From Flavobacteriaceae bacterium (GTDB lineage Bacteria; Bacteroidota; Bacteroidia; Flavobacteriales; Flavobacteriaceae), in contig CANGUZ010000016.1 of assembly GCA_947457255.1 (NCBI GenBank), positions 1 to 43,923 of the forward strand: a stretch of DNA of 43,923 bases, in the 5' to 3' direction. Every line of letters starts with the position of its first letter. The first letter of the stretch is position 1. The position numbers and the translations under genes were made by a program. Positions 1-8,330 of the stretch are shown here, in pieces. A model generated the notes under the pieces. That model worked only from the letters and a program-made list of their open reading frames with translations, made no database searches and was not told the origin of the DNA.

Positions 1-211
1 AATGTGTTTAAGTTATTATTGAAACATTAATAATAAAAAGTAGAAAATATAGAATTAAAAAAACCAGATATTAATCAAATCTTAAATTAATATTCAAGGC
101 CTATATATATGAGTGAATAATGCTCTTTGAGTAATTAGAGTAGCATCAATATAATCAAAAAAAAAAAATCAACAATGATGTATCTACACATAATATTATA
201 TCGACTTTAAT
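1..211. other. AT-rich non-coding left edge
   Basis: No coding frame of credible length or family was found on either strand. The stretch is very AT-rich with several A and T runs. A weak imperfect inverted repeat (ATGCT / AGCAT arms near 120-146) is the only structure seen. No tRNA-like sequence was recognised. Confidence 0.5.
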
Positions 212-242
212 AAAAAAAACCATCAACTTACGTCAATGGTTT
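212..242 (-). terminator. Rho-independent terminator of the LRR gene
   Basis: Read on the minus strand, AAACCATTGAC and GTTGATGGTTT form a stem (two G-T wobbles) around a GTAA loop, followed directly by a run of eight T. It lies about 35 bases beyond the stop codon of the leucine-rich-repeat gene, the expected position for its terminator. Confidence 0.75.
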
Positions 243-276
243 CTAACCAATTTAATATAAAATATTCACCAAAATA

Positions 277-1131
277 TTAATCTTCAGATGCAAGTGCTGA
301 GTTCCTATCCATTTGAACTGGCAACACTACTGCTACTCCTCTATCATTTATCATAGTCATGTTTAAAGTATCTAATTGTGCTAAATTTTTAGAAACTAAA
401 CCACTAAACATATTGTATGAAATATTCATTTCTTTTAAATTATTTAATTTTTCTAGATTAAAAGGAACTTGACCATCCATATTATTTTCAAATAAACTTA
501 AATTTTCAAGTGAAGTTAAATTTGCAACTTCATCGCTTAATTTACCCGTTAAGTTGTTACTATTCAATAACAAAACTCGTAAAGACTTCATTCCGTATAC
601 AGAGCTTGGAATTTCTCCTTTAATTTCATTATTAAATAAAGAAAGTACTTTTAATTCTTTTAAATTTCCAATTTCGGTTGGCAATTCACCGGAAAGTTTA
701 TTCATAAATAACTCTATTGATTGTAAATTAGTAATATCACCAATAGACTGGGGAATGCTACCCGATAACTTATTGAAAGCCAAATTAAAAGTCTTTAATT
801 GTCTTAAATTACCTATCGAAGTAGGAATTATCCCTGAAATATTATTTTTGAAAAGATTTAATTTTTGAAGATGCACAAGATTGCAAAGCTCAACAGGTAA
901 CTGCCCGACTAAATTATTACTAGAAAGATCTAATGATATAACTTTATCTTTTTGCAACTTTACTCCGTACCATGACGAAACTGGCGCATTTAAATCCCAT
1001 TTATTTGTCCAATTAATACCATTAGTAGCTTTGAATAATTTTAATAATGCTTCTTTCTCAGTAACAGAAATATTTGCCATAATTGAAGACGAAGCAACTA
1101 GAAGTAAAATTAAAGTAGAAATCTTTTTCAT
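277..1131 (-). CDS. Secreted plant-type leucine-rich-repeat protein
   Basis: Extracytoplasmic leucine-rich-repeat protein of about 284 residues, likely a binding or adhesion scaffold; its ligand cannot be told from sequence. The start used is the ATG opening a typical signal peptide (MKKISTLILLLVASS...), not an upstream in-frame ATG 20 codons earlier, whose product would bury the signal. A short N-terminal cap (EALLKLFKATNG, then W-x-G-V) precedes about eight repeats of roughly 24 residues with the plant-type pattern LxxLxLxxNxLxGxIPxxIGNL. The final 35 residues carry no recognisable T9SS C-terminal sorting domain. It stands alone and has its own terminator. Family assignment is firm; function is unknown. 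Confidence 0.88.
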   Translation of the reverse strand: MKKISTLILLLVASSSIMANISVTEKEALLKLFKATNGINWTNKWDLNAPVSSWYGVKLQKDKVISLDLSSNNLVGQLPVELCNLVHLQKLNLFKNNISGIIPTSIGNLRQLKTFNLAFNKLSGSIPQSIGDITNLQSIELFMNKLSGELPTEIGNLKELKVLSLFNNEIKGEIPSSVYGMKSLRVLLLNSNNLTGKLSDEVANLTSLENLSLFENNMDGQVPFNLEKLNNLKEMNISYNMFSGLVSKNLAQLDTLNMTMINDRGVAVVLPVQMDRNSALASED

Positions 1132-1526
1132 AATAATAGTTTTTGCAATTATTGATAGTGTAAATGTATGTGTAAAGACGATTATGTGCAAATAAAATCG
1201 ATAAAATACATCTTATTATAAAAAAACAATATATATTTCTTACAAAATATTATAGTTTGTAAAAAAAGTTGAGCATAAAGAGTAAAAAGATAATCAAAGA
1301 AATTTAGAATTAATCAAATAATCCGAATTTGATAATGCATCTAATAAAAAAACCATTTTGGCTAACCTTTTTAACACATTTACCTGCCTCTTTATTTACT
1401 CTTGTACTAGGTAAATAAGGTATAATTTAGAAATATTTGGATTAAAATCAGGAATGACCGAAGATAAAATGAAAGATCTAATATGACTATGATATCTGTT
1501 CTTTCAATTTATATCGAGTTTTAATT
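1132..1526. other. AT-rich intergenic region, no gene seen
   Basis: About 395 bases without a credible gene. A small hairpin (TTATTTAC / GTAAATAA, loop 11) sits at 1392-1418 but has no clear T tract. A near-consensus -7 box for the LRR gene (minus strand TTTATTTG, around 1185-1195) is possible but weak. No RNA gene was recognised. Confidence 0.4.
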
Positions 1527-1802
1527 TTACAATTCATCAATAGCTTTTGCTAAATCAAAATCTTTTATGGTAACTCCATTTGCATCGTGGGTTGTTAATC
1601 GAATGGTAACTTTATTGTAGCTATTTGTCAATTCTGGATGATGATTCTTTTTTTCTGATAAAACTCCTACTTGAACAATAAACGCTAAGGCTTGTGAAAA
1701 ATTTTTAAACACAAAACGTTTTTCAATAGCATTGTTGTTATACTCCCAATTAACTAAACCTTCTAATTCATGTTTGATTGTTTCTATGTCTAACGATTTC
1801 AT
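1527..1802 (-). CDS. 4a-hydroxytetrahydrobiopterin dehydratase (PCD/DCoH family)
   Basis: Small cytoplasmic enzyme that dehydrates 4a-hydroxytetrahydrobiopterin, recycling the pterin cofactor used by aromatic amino acid hydroxylases. At 91 residues it has the usual length of bacterial PCD. The family signature is plain: the KKNHHPEL motif (near residues 51-58) holding the paired catalytic histidines, followed by YNKVTIRLTTHD and a C-terminal helix ending DFDLAKAIDEL. No pterin-dependent hydroxylase gene is in this window. It is transcribed away from the next gene, apparently as a single gene. Assignment is firm; the physiological substrate partner is inferred from the family. Confidence 0.93.
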   Translation of the reverse strand: MKSLDIETIKHELEGLVNWEYNNNAIEKRFVFKNFSQALAFIVQVGVLSEKKNHHPELTNSYNKVTIRLTTHDANGVTIKDFDLAKAIDEL

Positions 1803-1861
1803 TTTTTACCATAAAATTAGGTTAAATAACATTATGTCACTATAACATTAACTTAATTGTT

Positions 1862-1869
1862 TAATTTTG
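1862..1869 (+). promoter_or_regulatory. Possible -7 promoter box TAATTTTG overlapping a TTG start
   Basis: The sequence fits the Bacteroidetes -7 consensus TAnnTTTG. Its last three bases are also the proposed TTG start of the GNAT-like gene. No good -33 TTG was found at the right distance, so in this AT-rich DNA the match could be chance. Confidence 0.3.
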
Positions 1870-3036
1870 ACCAACAGCAATCACGATTTGAAAACTCCGT
1901 TAACTTTCGAAATTTACTCAACCACTAAAGCACTTCCTCTTATATGGAATACAATTGCTAAAGAAAACATTTTCTTAACTAGTTCCTATCTTGAAATACT
2001 AGAAAAAGCAGCTCCAAAAAACATGACTTGCTTTTTTATTGGAATTTTTAAAAATGAAACATTAATTGGCATTGCACTATCTCAGTTTTTAGATTTAAAT
2101 AAACTAGAATCCTTTGGAGAAAGAGATAAATGTCTTAAAACTATGATTCGGAATTTTGCCTTTAAAAATTTTAGTTCACATGTTTTATTTATAGGTAATA
2201 ATATGTTGACTGGTCAAAACGCTTATGCTTTTAGTGACGATATAGATACGGGAGAAGGAATAAAAACAATATATCAAGCAGCAACTTCATTAATAAAAAT
2301 TTTAAAAAAAGAGAAAATAAAAGTGCATCTATTGACTTTTAAAGATTTTTATCAAGAAGACCTAAAGAATTTTAATCTATTAGAGTTCAATCACTTCTAC
2401 CAATTTTCAACCCAACCTAATATGGTACTGCAAATCACACAAAATTGGAAAACAGAAAATGATTATATCAATTCCTTATCCAAAAAATATCGTGACCAAT
2501 ACAAACGAGCTCGAAAAAAAGTAGAAGGAATTGAAAAAAGAAGAATGAATCTCGAAGACATCATTGCAAATGAAGAGGTCATTCATGAATTGTATTTTCA
2601 TGTTGCTAAAAACGCTCCTTTTAATACTTTCTTTCTTCCCAAAAATCATTTCAGAGTTTTTAAAGAAGAATTACATGATAAATTTTTGTTTTATGGATAT
2701 TTCATCAATGATAAATTAATTGGCTTTAATACTTTAATTAAGAATGGAAAAGTTTTAGACACTTACTTTTTGGGGTATGACGAAGCCCTGCAAAAAGAGA
2801 AGATGCTTTATTTAAATATGTTATACGACATGATTGTATATGCAGTAAAAAAAGATTTTAAGGAAATTGTTTTTGCAAGAACAGCATTAGAAATTAAAAG
2901 TTCTGTCGGAGCAAAACCAATAGAAACCTATGGGTTTATAGAACATTCAAATGCATTGATTAATAGCAAAATGAGTAAACTATTTAACTATTTGGAACCA
3001 AAAACCATCTGGAATAATCGAAATCCGTTTAAATAA
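1867..3036 (+). CDS. GNAT/FemAB-like acyltransferase-fold protein
   Basis: Protein of about 389 residues resembling the GNAT/FemAB-like (peptidogalycan-type) proteins common in Flavobacteriaceae. The C-terminal half looks most acyltransferase-like: around residues 265-340 a beta-rich segment (FLFYGYFINDKLIGFNTLI) leads to TYFLGYD and a helix-strand end. There is no signal peptide or membrane segment, so it is probably cytoplasmic. The first codon is TTG; no in-frame ATG occurs before about residue 54, which would cut into the domain, so TTG or a later TTG (codon 8) is preferred. Neighbouring genes point to lipid metabolism (a kinase and an App1 phosphatase), but a link is only inferred. The substrate is unknown. 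Confidence 0.7.
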   Translation: MTNSNHDLKTPLTFEIYSTTKALPLIWNTIAKENIFLTSSYLEILEKAAPKNMTCFFIGIFKNETLIGIALSQFLDLNKLESFGERDKCLKTMIRNFAFKNFSSHVLFIGNNMLTGQNAYAFSDDIDTGEGIKTIYQAATSLIKILKKEKIKVHLLTFKDFYQEDLKNFNLLEFNHFYQFSTQPNMVLQITQNWKTENDYINSLSKKYRDQYKRARKKVEGIEKRRMNLEDIIANEEVIHELYFHVAKNAPFNTFFLPKNHFRVFKEELHDKFLFYGYFINDKLIGFNTLIKNGKVLDTYFLGYDEALQKEKMLYLNMLYDMIVYAVKKDFKEIVFARTALEIKSSVGAKPIETYGFIEHSNALINSKMSKLFNYLEPKTIWNNRNPFK

Positions 3037-3048
3037 TTTTTCGCGACT

Positions 3049-3918
3049 TTAAGGAATTGCTACTTTTATCATTTTGTGCAAAACTGTAATATCAAGACGA
3101 GTTTTTACACCGCAGTATTCCCCATCCATTTGAAAGCTAATCGGAAAATTAGTTGTAATTGTTGCTTTATCCGTTGAGATAATTTCTATATCTTCAGAAT
3201 TAATTGGCATATTTCCGGTAATTATTTTTCCTAAAACGATTAAATCTAAATTTTTCAAAATCACTAATTCAAACTTTCCATCATTCATTTCTCCGTTTGG
3301 ATTTATTATTATTCCTGAACCATACTTTTTAGCATTAGCTATCACAATCATTCTTGCTACACATTGTATTGTTTTATTATTAGCAGTAATTGTGGCAGTA
3401 AATGGCTCCTCTATTTCAATAATGGTGGTTAAGATTTGTAAAGCATATCCCCATTTTCCTCGAACAAGACTCTTTTCATAGTTTTTAATAAGTTCAGCAT
3501 TAAGTCCTAAATCACTTAAATGCATGCTTTTTTCATTATTAATTTCTATAACATCAATTTCAAAATAATCATTAAGGAAAGCTATACTTAAGTTTTCTTC
3601 CAGTGTCTCAGGTAAATCCAAATCGGCGGCTAATCCATTAGAAGAACCTGCGGGCAAAATTCCGAGAATTACATTTTCTTTTTCAATAGCCTCAGCAACC
3701 ATTTTTATTGTTCCATCACCGCCAGCAACAATGATTCTTTCGGGATTATAAGTATCATAAAGGGCTTTTATTTTTGGAATATCATTTTGTCTAGTAGTTG
3801 TATAAATATAGAGTTTACAATTTACATTTTTTGCAAAACGTTTTGTAGCATTTATTAATTCCGTTTTATCAATTGCTCCAGAAATTGGATTAACAACCAT
3901 TATGACATTCTTTTCCAA
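3049..3918 (-). CDS. Diacylglycerol kinase family lipid kinase (YegS/DgkB-like)
   Basis: Predicted cytoplasmic lipid kinase that phosphorylates diacylglycerol or a related lipid using ATP. At 289 residues it matches the family. The diagnostic motifs are present: VVNPISG at 8-14 (nucleotide-binding loop), IIVAGGDGT at 62-70 and LGILPAGSSNGLA near 85-97 (usually GTxND in the family, here GSSNG). The C-terminal beta-sandwich contains a GEMNDGKFELVIL segment typical of this fold. It is transcribed divergently, 65 bp apart, from an App1-type phosphatidate phosphatase, which would catalyse the reverse reaction. The family call is strong; the exact lipid is not known. Confidence 0.88.
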   Translation of the reverse strand: MEKNVIMVVNPISGAIDKTELINATKRFAKNVNCKLYIYTTTRQNDIPKIKALYDTYNPERIIVAGGDGTIKMVAEAIEKENVILGILPAGSSNGLAADLDLPETLEENLSIAFLNDYFEIDVIEINNEKSMHLSDLGLNAELIKNYEKSLVRGKWGYALQILTTIIEIEEPFTATITANNKTIQCVARMIVIANAKKYGSGIIINPNGEMNDGKFELVILKNLDLIVLGKIITGNMPINSEDIEIISTDKATITTNFPISFQMDGEYCGVKTRLDITVLHKMIKVAIP

Positions 3919-3983
3919 ACTTTAATTTCATTTATTCATTAAAAACAATTAAATTTAAACTCCTATCAAAATTACGACTTTAA

Positions 3984-4946
3984 ATGAAACCAATTTTGAA
4001 ATTATATCGTGGCTATGCTAATGAGCAAGAATTAATTGTGATGGGACATGTTTTCAAGCCAACTTCAATAAAAGAATATGATTTTCAGAAGAAAAATCTA
4101 AAAAACGCTACTTCAATAATTAATATGTTTCGAATAAAAACTCAGTACAATGCTGATGTTTATTTAGAACACAATAACACAAAAATTCATACAAAAACCC
4201 TAAAAGATGGCTATTTTAAGTTTTGCGTACCTCTAGATAAAATTGATAATTATGGCTGGATTGAATACAAAGTAAGCATTATATATAATCATAAAATAAT
4301 AACAACTAAAGAAAGTTATATTCATCCTCACAAAGGAAATTTAGGAATCATATCTGATATTGACGACACCTTTTTAGTCTCTCACTCGCTAAACCCTATT
4401 AAGAAATTATATATTCTATTATTTAAAAACATTAACAACAGAAAAATATTTAAAGATGTTGTCTCTCATTATCAAGCTTTGAGTTCATCAGGAAGGTCTA
4501 ATAATGAGGAGAAAAATGCTTTCTTTTATGTTTCAAGCAGTGAATGGAATTTATACCGATTTATAACAAAATTCACGGAAATTCATCAATTGCCTAAAGC
4601 AGTTTTATTGTTAAAAGATATTAAAACTAGTTTGACTGATTTCTTTTTTACCAGAAGTAATCATAATCATAAATTTGAAAAAATTAAACACATTTTGGAG
4701 TTTTATCCAAATTTAGAATATGTTTTATTAGGAGATGACTCTCAAGACGATCCGTTTTTGTATGAAGCTATTTGCAAAATATTTCCAGTAAGTGTTAAAG
4801 CTGTTTATATTAGACAAACGGGGAACAATAAAAAGAAAGCAGCAATTGATGTCTTGAACACTTTAGAAAGCTTGAAAGTAGCTGTTTGCTATTTTAAAAA
4901 CAGTAGTGAAGCTATCACACATTCTAAAGCAATTGGAATTATATAA
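3984..4946 (+). CDS. App1-type phosphatidate phosphatase domain protein
   Basis: Predicted HAD-like phosphatase of the App1/DUF2183 group, whose yeast member dephosphorylates phosphatidate to diacylglycerol. The 320-residue protein has an N-terminal beta domain (about 1-115) and then the catalytic core. The DxDDT motif is in GIISDIDDTF (D125, D127). YVSSSEWNLY supplies the second serine motif, and LLGDDSQDDP near residue 250 the acidic third motif. No signal peptide is visible. It is divergent from the lipid kinase and followed 41 bp later by an AraC-type regulator on the same strand. The catalytic set looks complete; the substrate is inferred from the family. Confidence 0.88.
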   Translation: MKPILKLYRGYANEQELIVMGHVFKPTSIKEYDFQKKNLKNATSIINMFRIKTQYNADVYLEHNNTKIHTKTLKDGYFKFCVPLDKIDNYGWIEYKVSIIYNHKIITTKESYIHPHKGNLGIISDIDDTFLVSHSLNPIKKLYILLFKNINNRKIFKDVVSHYQALSSSGRSNNEEKNAFFYVSSSEWNLYRFITKFTEIHQLPKAVLLLKDIKTSLTDFFFTRSNHNHKFEKIKHILEFYPNLEYVLLGDDSQDDPFLYEAICKIFPVSVKAVYIRQTGNNKKKAAIDVLNTLESLKVAVCYFKNSSEAITHSKAIGII

Positions 4947-4987
4947 AAAATCACCTACTTTGTAATACTAATTTTTATTTAAAAATA

Positions 4988-6199
4988 ATGTTATACGATT
5001 TTAATTTTTACTCTTCTCTCCTACTAATCACTTTTACTCAAGGTGTAATTTATTGTTTGTTGTTGTTAAAAAAAGGAATCGTATCTGAGAATATATCTAA
5101 TTATTGGCTAAGTATCTTTGTCTTTTTATGCAGCATGTTTGTTGCTCCTTGGATGCTTGGTTTTGCTGGTTGGTATGACAATCAGCCATATCGAGATTTT
5201 ATGTTCTATATCCCTTTTCAGCATTTATTTTTTATTGGACCAATCATTTTTTTCTACACGCAGTCACTACTGAATCCATCATTTAAATTTAATAAAAAAA
5301 ATGCGCTTCATTTAGTTCCAGGCTTACTATATCTTGTTTATAATTTATACGTTTTCGTTTACGACAAAATAATCATCAAGGATTATTATTTCTACCAAGA
5401 CGGCATGGATAAAGATTTTGATGAATGGTATCAAATTGCGGGGAAAATTTCAATGACATTGTATTTTATACTTTCTATTAGGTATTATAATCGATACAAA
5501 AAAATGATTGTGCAAGTTTCGAGTAATGCCGATGCAGTTTTGTTTAAGTGGATTAAAAACTATTTGATCGCTTTTTTAATCATGCTATTGCTGCCGCATG
5601 TTTTCGAAGTTATTTCTCATTTCTTTCCAAGTAAAAATTCCTATATAGGTGGTTGGTGGTTTTATTTAGCGTATTCGTTAGTCCTATATTACATTGCTGT
5701 AACGGGATACTCAAATGAAGTCCATTCGAAAATAGGATTTAAAATGTCTGTATTCAACACCAAACCTATTTTACTTTTAAATGATACTTCAGATTCTTTT
5801 CAAGACGAAGAAAATGTGGTTGATATTGATTATGAAAAAGAACCAGAAAAAAAATCAGAAGAAATTGAACTTTGGAAACAGCAAATAGAAATGCTCATTC
5901 AGTCGGAAAAATTATACCAAGACCCAGAATTATCTTTAACTCAAGTGGCTAAAAAATTGCAAACCAACACTGCAATAATTTCAAAAGCTATCAATCAAGG
6001 GTTTCAAATGAATTTTAACGACTTCATTAATAAGTACAGAATCGAAGCTGTAAAAGAACTATTTGCAAAAGGCGAACATAAAAAATCTACCTTGTTAGGC
6101 ATTGCCTATGATTGTGGTTTCAATTCGAAAGCGACTTTTAATAGAGCTTTTAAGAAAAACACCAATTATTCTCCAAAAGAATACCTAAACACGATTTGA
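4988..6199 (+). CDS. Membrane-anchored AraC-family transcriptional regulator
   Basis: Protein of 403 residues with an integral membrane sensor half and a DNA-binding half. Residues 1 to about 235 hold roughly seven hydrophobic helices (for example LLLITFTQGVIYCLLLL and FLIMLLLPHVFEVI). After an acidic linker near 260-290, an AraC-type double helix-turn-helix occupies about 300-403, with LTQVAKKLQTNTAIISKAIN and the second-helix signature GIAYDCGFNSKATFNRAFKK. Such 7TM-AraC proteins are frequent in Bacteroidetes and are thought to sense an envelope or small-molecule signal. The small envelope operon that starts 180 bp downstream is a possible target, by position only. Confidence 0.9.
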   Translation: MLYDFNFYSSLLLITFTQGVIYCLLLLKKGIVSENISNYWLSIFVFLCSMFVAPWMLGFAGWYDNQPYRDFMFYIPFQHLFFIGPIIFFYTQSLLNPSFKFNKKNALHLVPGLLYLVYNLYVFVYDKIIIKDYYFYQDGMDKDFDEWYQIAGKISMTLYFILSIRYYNRYKKMIVQVSSNADAVLFKWIKNYLIAFLIMLLLPHVFEVISHFFPSKNSYIGGWWFYLAYSLVLYYIAVTGYSNEVHSKIGFKMSVFNTKPILLLNDTSDSFQDEENVVDIDYEKEPEKKSEEIELWKQQIEMLIQSEKLYQDPELSLTQVAKKLQTNTAIISKAINQGFQMNFNDFINKYRIEAVKELFAKGEHKKSTLLGIAYDCGFNSKATFNRAFKKNTNYSPKEYLNTI

Positions 6200-6301
6200 T
6201 ACTAATCAAATAAATTAGCTTAAAACCCTATAATCCCTCTCTTTTTATCCTTTTCATAATTTGAGACCTATTTAGTTAGGCTCAGATTATAATTTGAAAC
6301 G

Positions 6302-6329
6302 TTTTGTTGATGCTGTTCTTGCACCTTTG
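6302..6329 (+). promoter_or_regulatory. Promoter of the small envelope operon
   Basis: TTTTG at 6302-6306 serves as the -33 element and CACCTTTG at 6322-6329 as the -7 element (consensus TAnnTTTG, with CA for TA), with 15 bp between them. Transcription would begin near 6335. This shows that an in-frame ATG at 6294 lies upstream of the promoter, and supports the ATG at 6381 as the true start. Confidence 0.6.
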
Positions 6330-6380
6330 CCTCATCAAATAACCAGAAATCGAAATAACGGTTTCATAAAACTTTATAAA

Positions 6381-6737
6381 ATGAGAACTTCATTAACAAC
6401 AATTATTTTATTCTTAATTATTACATCTTGTAGTGTATTTGGATCATTAACATCTAACACGACTATTAAACCTAATGATAGTTTTGTTTTAGGAAATAAT
6501 GAGCACGGAACATTTAAAGTAAAGCTCAAAAATGTTTCTAATCATGATTTAAAATTATTTATGGCTCCTATTGATGGCGGAACTCATTCGCCTGTTATGG
6601 TTAAACCAAATGAAACCGTAAGAGTAAAAGCAGAACGCAACACCGCACTTATTATAGAAAACAAATCAGATGAAGAGGCTTCGGTAGATTTGTATGTAAC
6701 AGGTGATACCGGCTTATCAATGGGTTACAAAAAATAA
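6381..6737 (+). CDS. Small lipoprotein of unknown function
   Basis: A 118-residue predicted lipoprotein. The start chosen opens a lipoprotein signal peptide, MRTSLTTIILFLIITSC, with the lipidated cysteine at residue 17. The longer frame from 6294 would place 29 non-signal residues in front and crosses a promoter. The mature part is beta-rich (HGTFKVKLKNVSNHDLKLF, then a VKPNETVRVKAE segment) and ends DTGLSMGYKK, suggesting a small beta-sandwich. It heads a run of four envelope genes (lipoprotein, DUF2807, DoxX, broken lipoprotein) with short gaps, probably one operon. No specific family was recognised. Confidence 0.75.
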   Translation: MRTSLTTIILFLIITSCSVFGSLTSNTTIKPNDSFVLGNNEHGTFKVKLKNVSNHDLKLFMAPIDGGTHSPVMVKPNETVRVKAERNTALIIENKSDEEASVDLYVTGDTGLSMGYKK

Positions 6738-6796
6738 ATAGTAGTTTCAATCATCAAATCAAAAAACAAATAAATTAACTCTTTAAATCAATTATT

Positions 6797-7462
6797 ATGA
6801 AAACAATTTTAATAACAATCGCAATGACTTTAGTGTCATTTATATCATCAGCACAATTAAAAGGTTCAGGAAAAACAGTAACCAAAACCTATGATTACAA
6901 CAATTTCGACAAAGTATATTTTGACGATTTAGACGGAAAAATTGAGGTAGAAGTAGGTAAACCATTTAGTGTTTCTATCACAATTGACGACAATTTAATA
7001 AATCTACTTTCGGTTATAGAACATTCTGGAGATCAAATTTTAACCATTTCTTTAAAAGGAAATATAAATAACCGAATGTATATTGAAGACACGAAAATTA
7101 AAGTAAAAGTTACGCTTCCAAATATTGTTGCTTTAAAAAATGATTCTAATGCTTCAATGATTGTTACTGGTATCAGTGGAAACTACTTAAAAATAGAAAC
7201 TTTAAACAATGGAAGTACCACATTAGTTGGAAAAATAGAAAATTTGGAAGTAACAAATACTGGGAACGGAGTTCTAAATGCAAAACAATTAATCGTTGAA
7301 AATGCAAAAATCAAAGCGTCGGGAAATGGAAATGTATACGTTAATGTTGGTCAATTAATTTCGGCTAGAACATCTGGAAACTGCACCCTTATAAACCTAG
7401 GCGAAGCAAAATTTGGAAGTGAATCCTCTTCAATAGGTAATTCAAGATTTGTAAACAATTAA
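6797..7462 (+). CDS. Secreted head-GIN / DUF2807 beta-helix protein
   Basis: Exported 221-residue protein with a signal peptide (MKTILITIAMTLVSFISSAQ) and a DUF2807 domain covering nearly all the rest. The family's opening GSGK...YDYNNFDKVYFDDLDGKIEVE is present, followed by short repeating beta strands (KIENLEVTNTGNGVLNAKQL, then GNGNVYVN) consistent with a small right-handed beta-helix. Members are common in Bacteroidetes envelopes and are annotated as putative adhesins; their role is not established. It sits between a lipoprotein and a DoxX gene, 11 bp before the latter, as part of the envelope operon. Confidence 0.87.
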   Translation: MKTILITIAMTLVSFISSAQLKGSGKTVTKTYDYNNFDKVYFDDLDGKIEVEVGKPFSVSITIDDNLINLLSVIEHSGDQILTISLKGNINNRMYIEDTKIKVKVTLPNIVALKNDSNASMIVTGISGNYLKIETLNNGSTTLVGKIENLEVTNTGNGVLNAKQLIVENAKIKASGNGNVYVNVGQLISARTSGNCTLINLGEAKFGSESSSIGNSRFVNN

Positions 7463-7473
7463 AATTTATAAAT

Positions 7474-7959
7474 ATGAAACTAATAACTACAATAACGAAT
7501 CCAGTACTAATGCCTCATTGGCTCTTAGATGTTTTATTAACTATACCTCGAATTGTTTGCGGCTATTTATTAACCGTTGAATTTGGTTCGCCTAAATTTG
7601 GCTTGCCTTGGTCTAATCCTGATAATGGTTTAGGTTTTTTTGAAGTGGCGTTTTGGTTTCCTCAAGATGTAGCCCAATATGGAGGTATCTTTGCCATTGC
7701 ACCTGTATTCTTTGCTTGGATGGGTGCCTTTGCCGAAGGAGTTGGCGGAATCATGTTAGCACTTGGTATTCAAACTCGCATTTCTGGCTTTTTTATAATG
7801 TGTACGATGCTTGTAGCCGTGCTTATGCAACAATGGAACGAAGGCATCTGGATGATGTTACCAGCCATGGGATTTTTATGGATTGGAATATTCTATATGG
7901 TTTTAGGTTCAGGACGTTTTGGAATCGATTATTTATTCACTAAAAAAATAGAAAAGTAA
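7474..7959 (+). CDS. DoxX-family inner membrane protein
   Basis: A 161-residue integral membrane protein with about four hydrophobic segments and the DoxX-type layout: an N-terminal helix (LLDVLLTIPRIVCGYLLTVE), then FFAWMGAFAEGVGGIMLALG and FFIMCTMLVAVLM. DoxX-like proteins are linked to redox and oxidative-stress functions in some bacteria, but the role here is unknown. Its stop codon overlaps the ATG of the following broken lipoprotein gene (TAATG), strong evidence for co-transcription and translational coupling. Confidence 0.85.
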   Translation: MKLITTITNPVLMPHWLLDVLLTIPRIVCGYLLTVEFGSPKFGLPWSNPDNGLGFFEVAFWFPQDVAQYGGIFAIAPVFFAWMGAFAEGVGGIMLALGIQTRISGFFIMCTMLVAVLMQQWNEGIWMMLPAMGFLWIGIFYMVLGSGRFGIDYLFTKKIEK

Positions 7960-8320
7960 TGAAAACAATTACACTATTTACCGCATCAATTTACTACTTG
8001 TAAATACAAGTTGTGTACAAAAAACCCACAAAAAAACTGTCACTTTTACTCTTGATGTCTCCGGAATAGAAAACATAAAGAGTGTTGGTATTCGCGGTTG
8101 GGACAATCCTTTAACTTGGGAGAAAGATTATCCATTACAAGAAATTGTAAAAGATAGTTTGTATCAAGTTACAGTTACTGGAGAAACAGGACGAATTTGC
8201 ACTGAATTTAAATTTTCTATAAATGATAATCTTGAACTTGAAGGTAAAGAAAATCGAAAAGTATATTTTGACACCAAAAACGATTCAACTAAAGTAGCGT
8301 TTGTTTTTAATAAAGAATAA
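7959..8320 (+). pseudogene. Lipoprotein gene broken by a frameshift in its signal peptide
   Basis: The ATG at 7959 overlaps the DoxX stop and opens a normal signal start, MKTITLFTAS, but meets a stop (TAA) after 14 codons. Another frame supplies the missing part, INLLLVNTSC with a lipobox cysteine, and continues uninterrupted to TAA at 8318-8320. That part reads as a mature domain (VTFTLDVSGIENIKSVGIRG, then WEKDYPLQEI, ending AFVFNKE). One inserted base (or two removed) near 7988-8000 would restore about 120 residues. The body shows no other damage, so this is either a recent mutation or a sequence error. A very short alternative signal starting at ATT (IYRINLLLVNTSC) is less likely. Confidence 0.7.
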
Positions 8321-8330
8321 TTAAAGAGCT

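Noticed and set aside
1392..1418. Terminator for the pterin dehydratase gene
   Set aside because: The hairpin has an 11-base loop and no adjoining T tract on the right strand, and is over 100 bases from the stop.
6294..6380. Extended N-terminus for the small lipoprotein
   Set aside because: The upstream ATG precedes a good promoter and would put 29 residues ahead of the lipoprotein signal.
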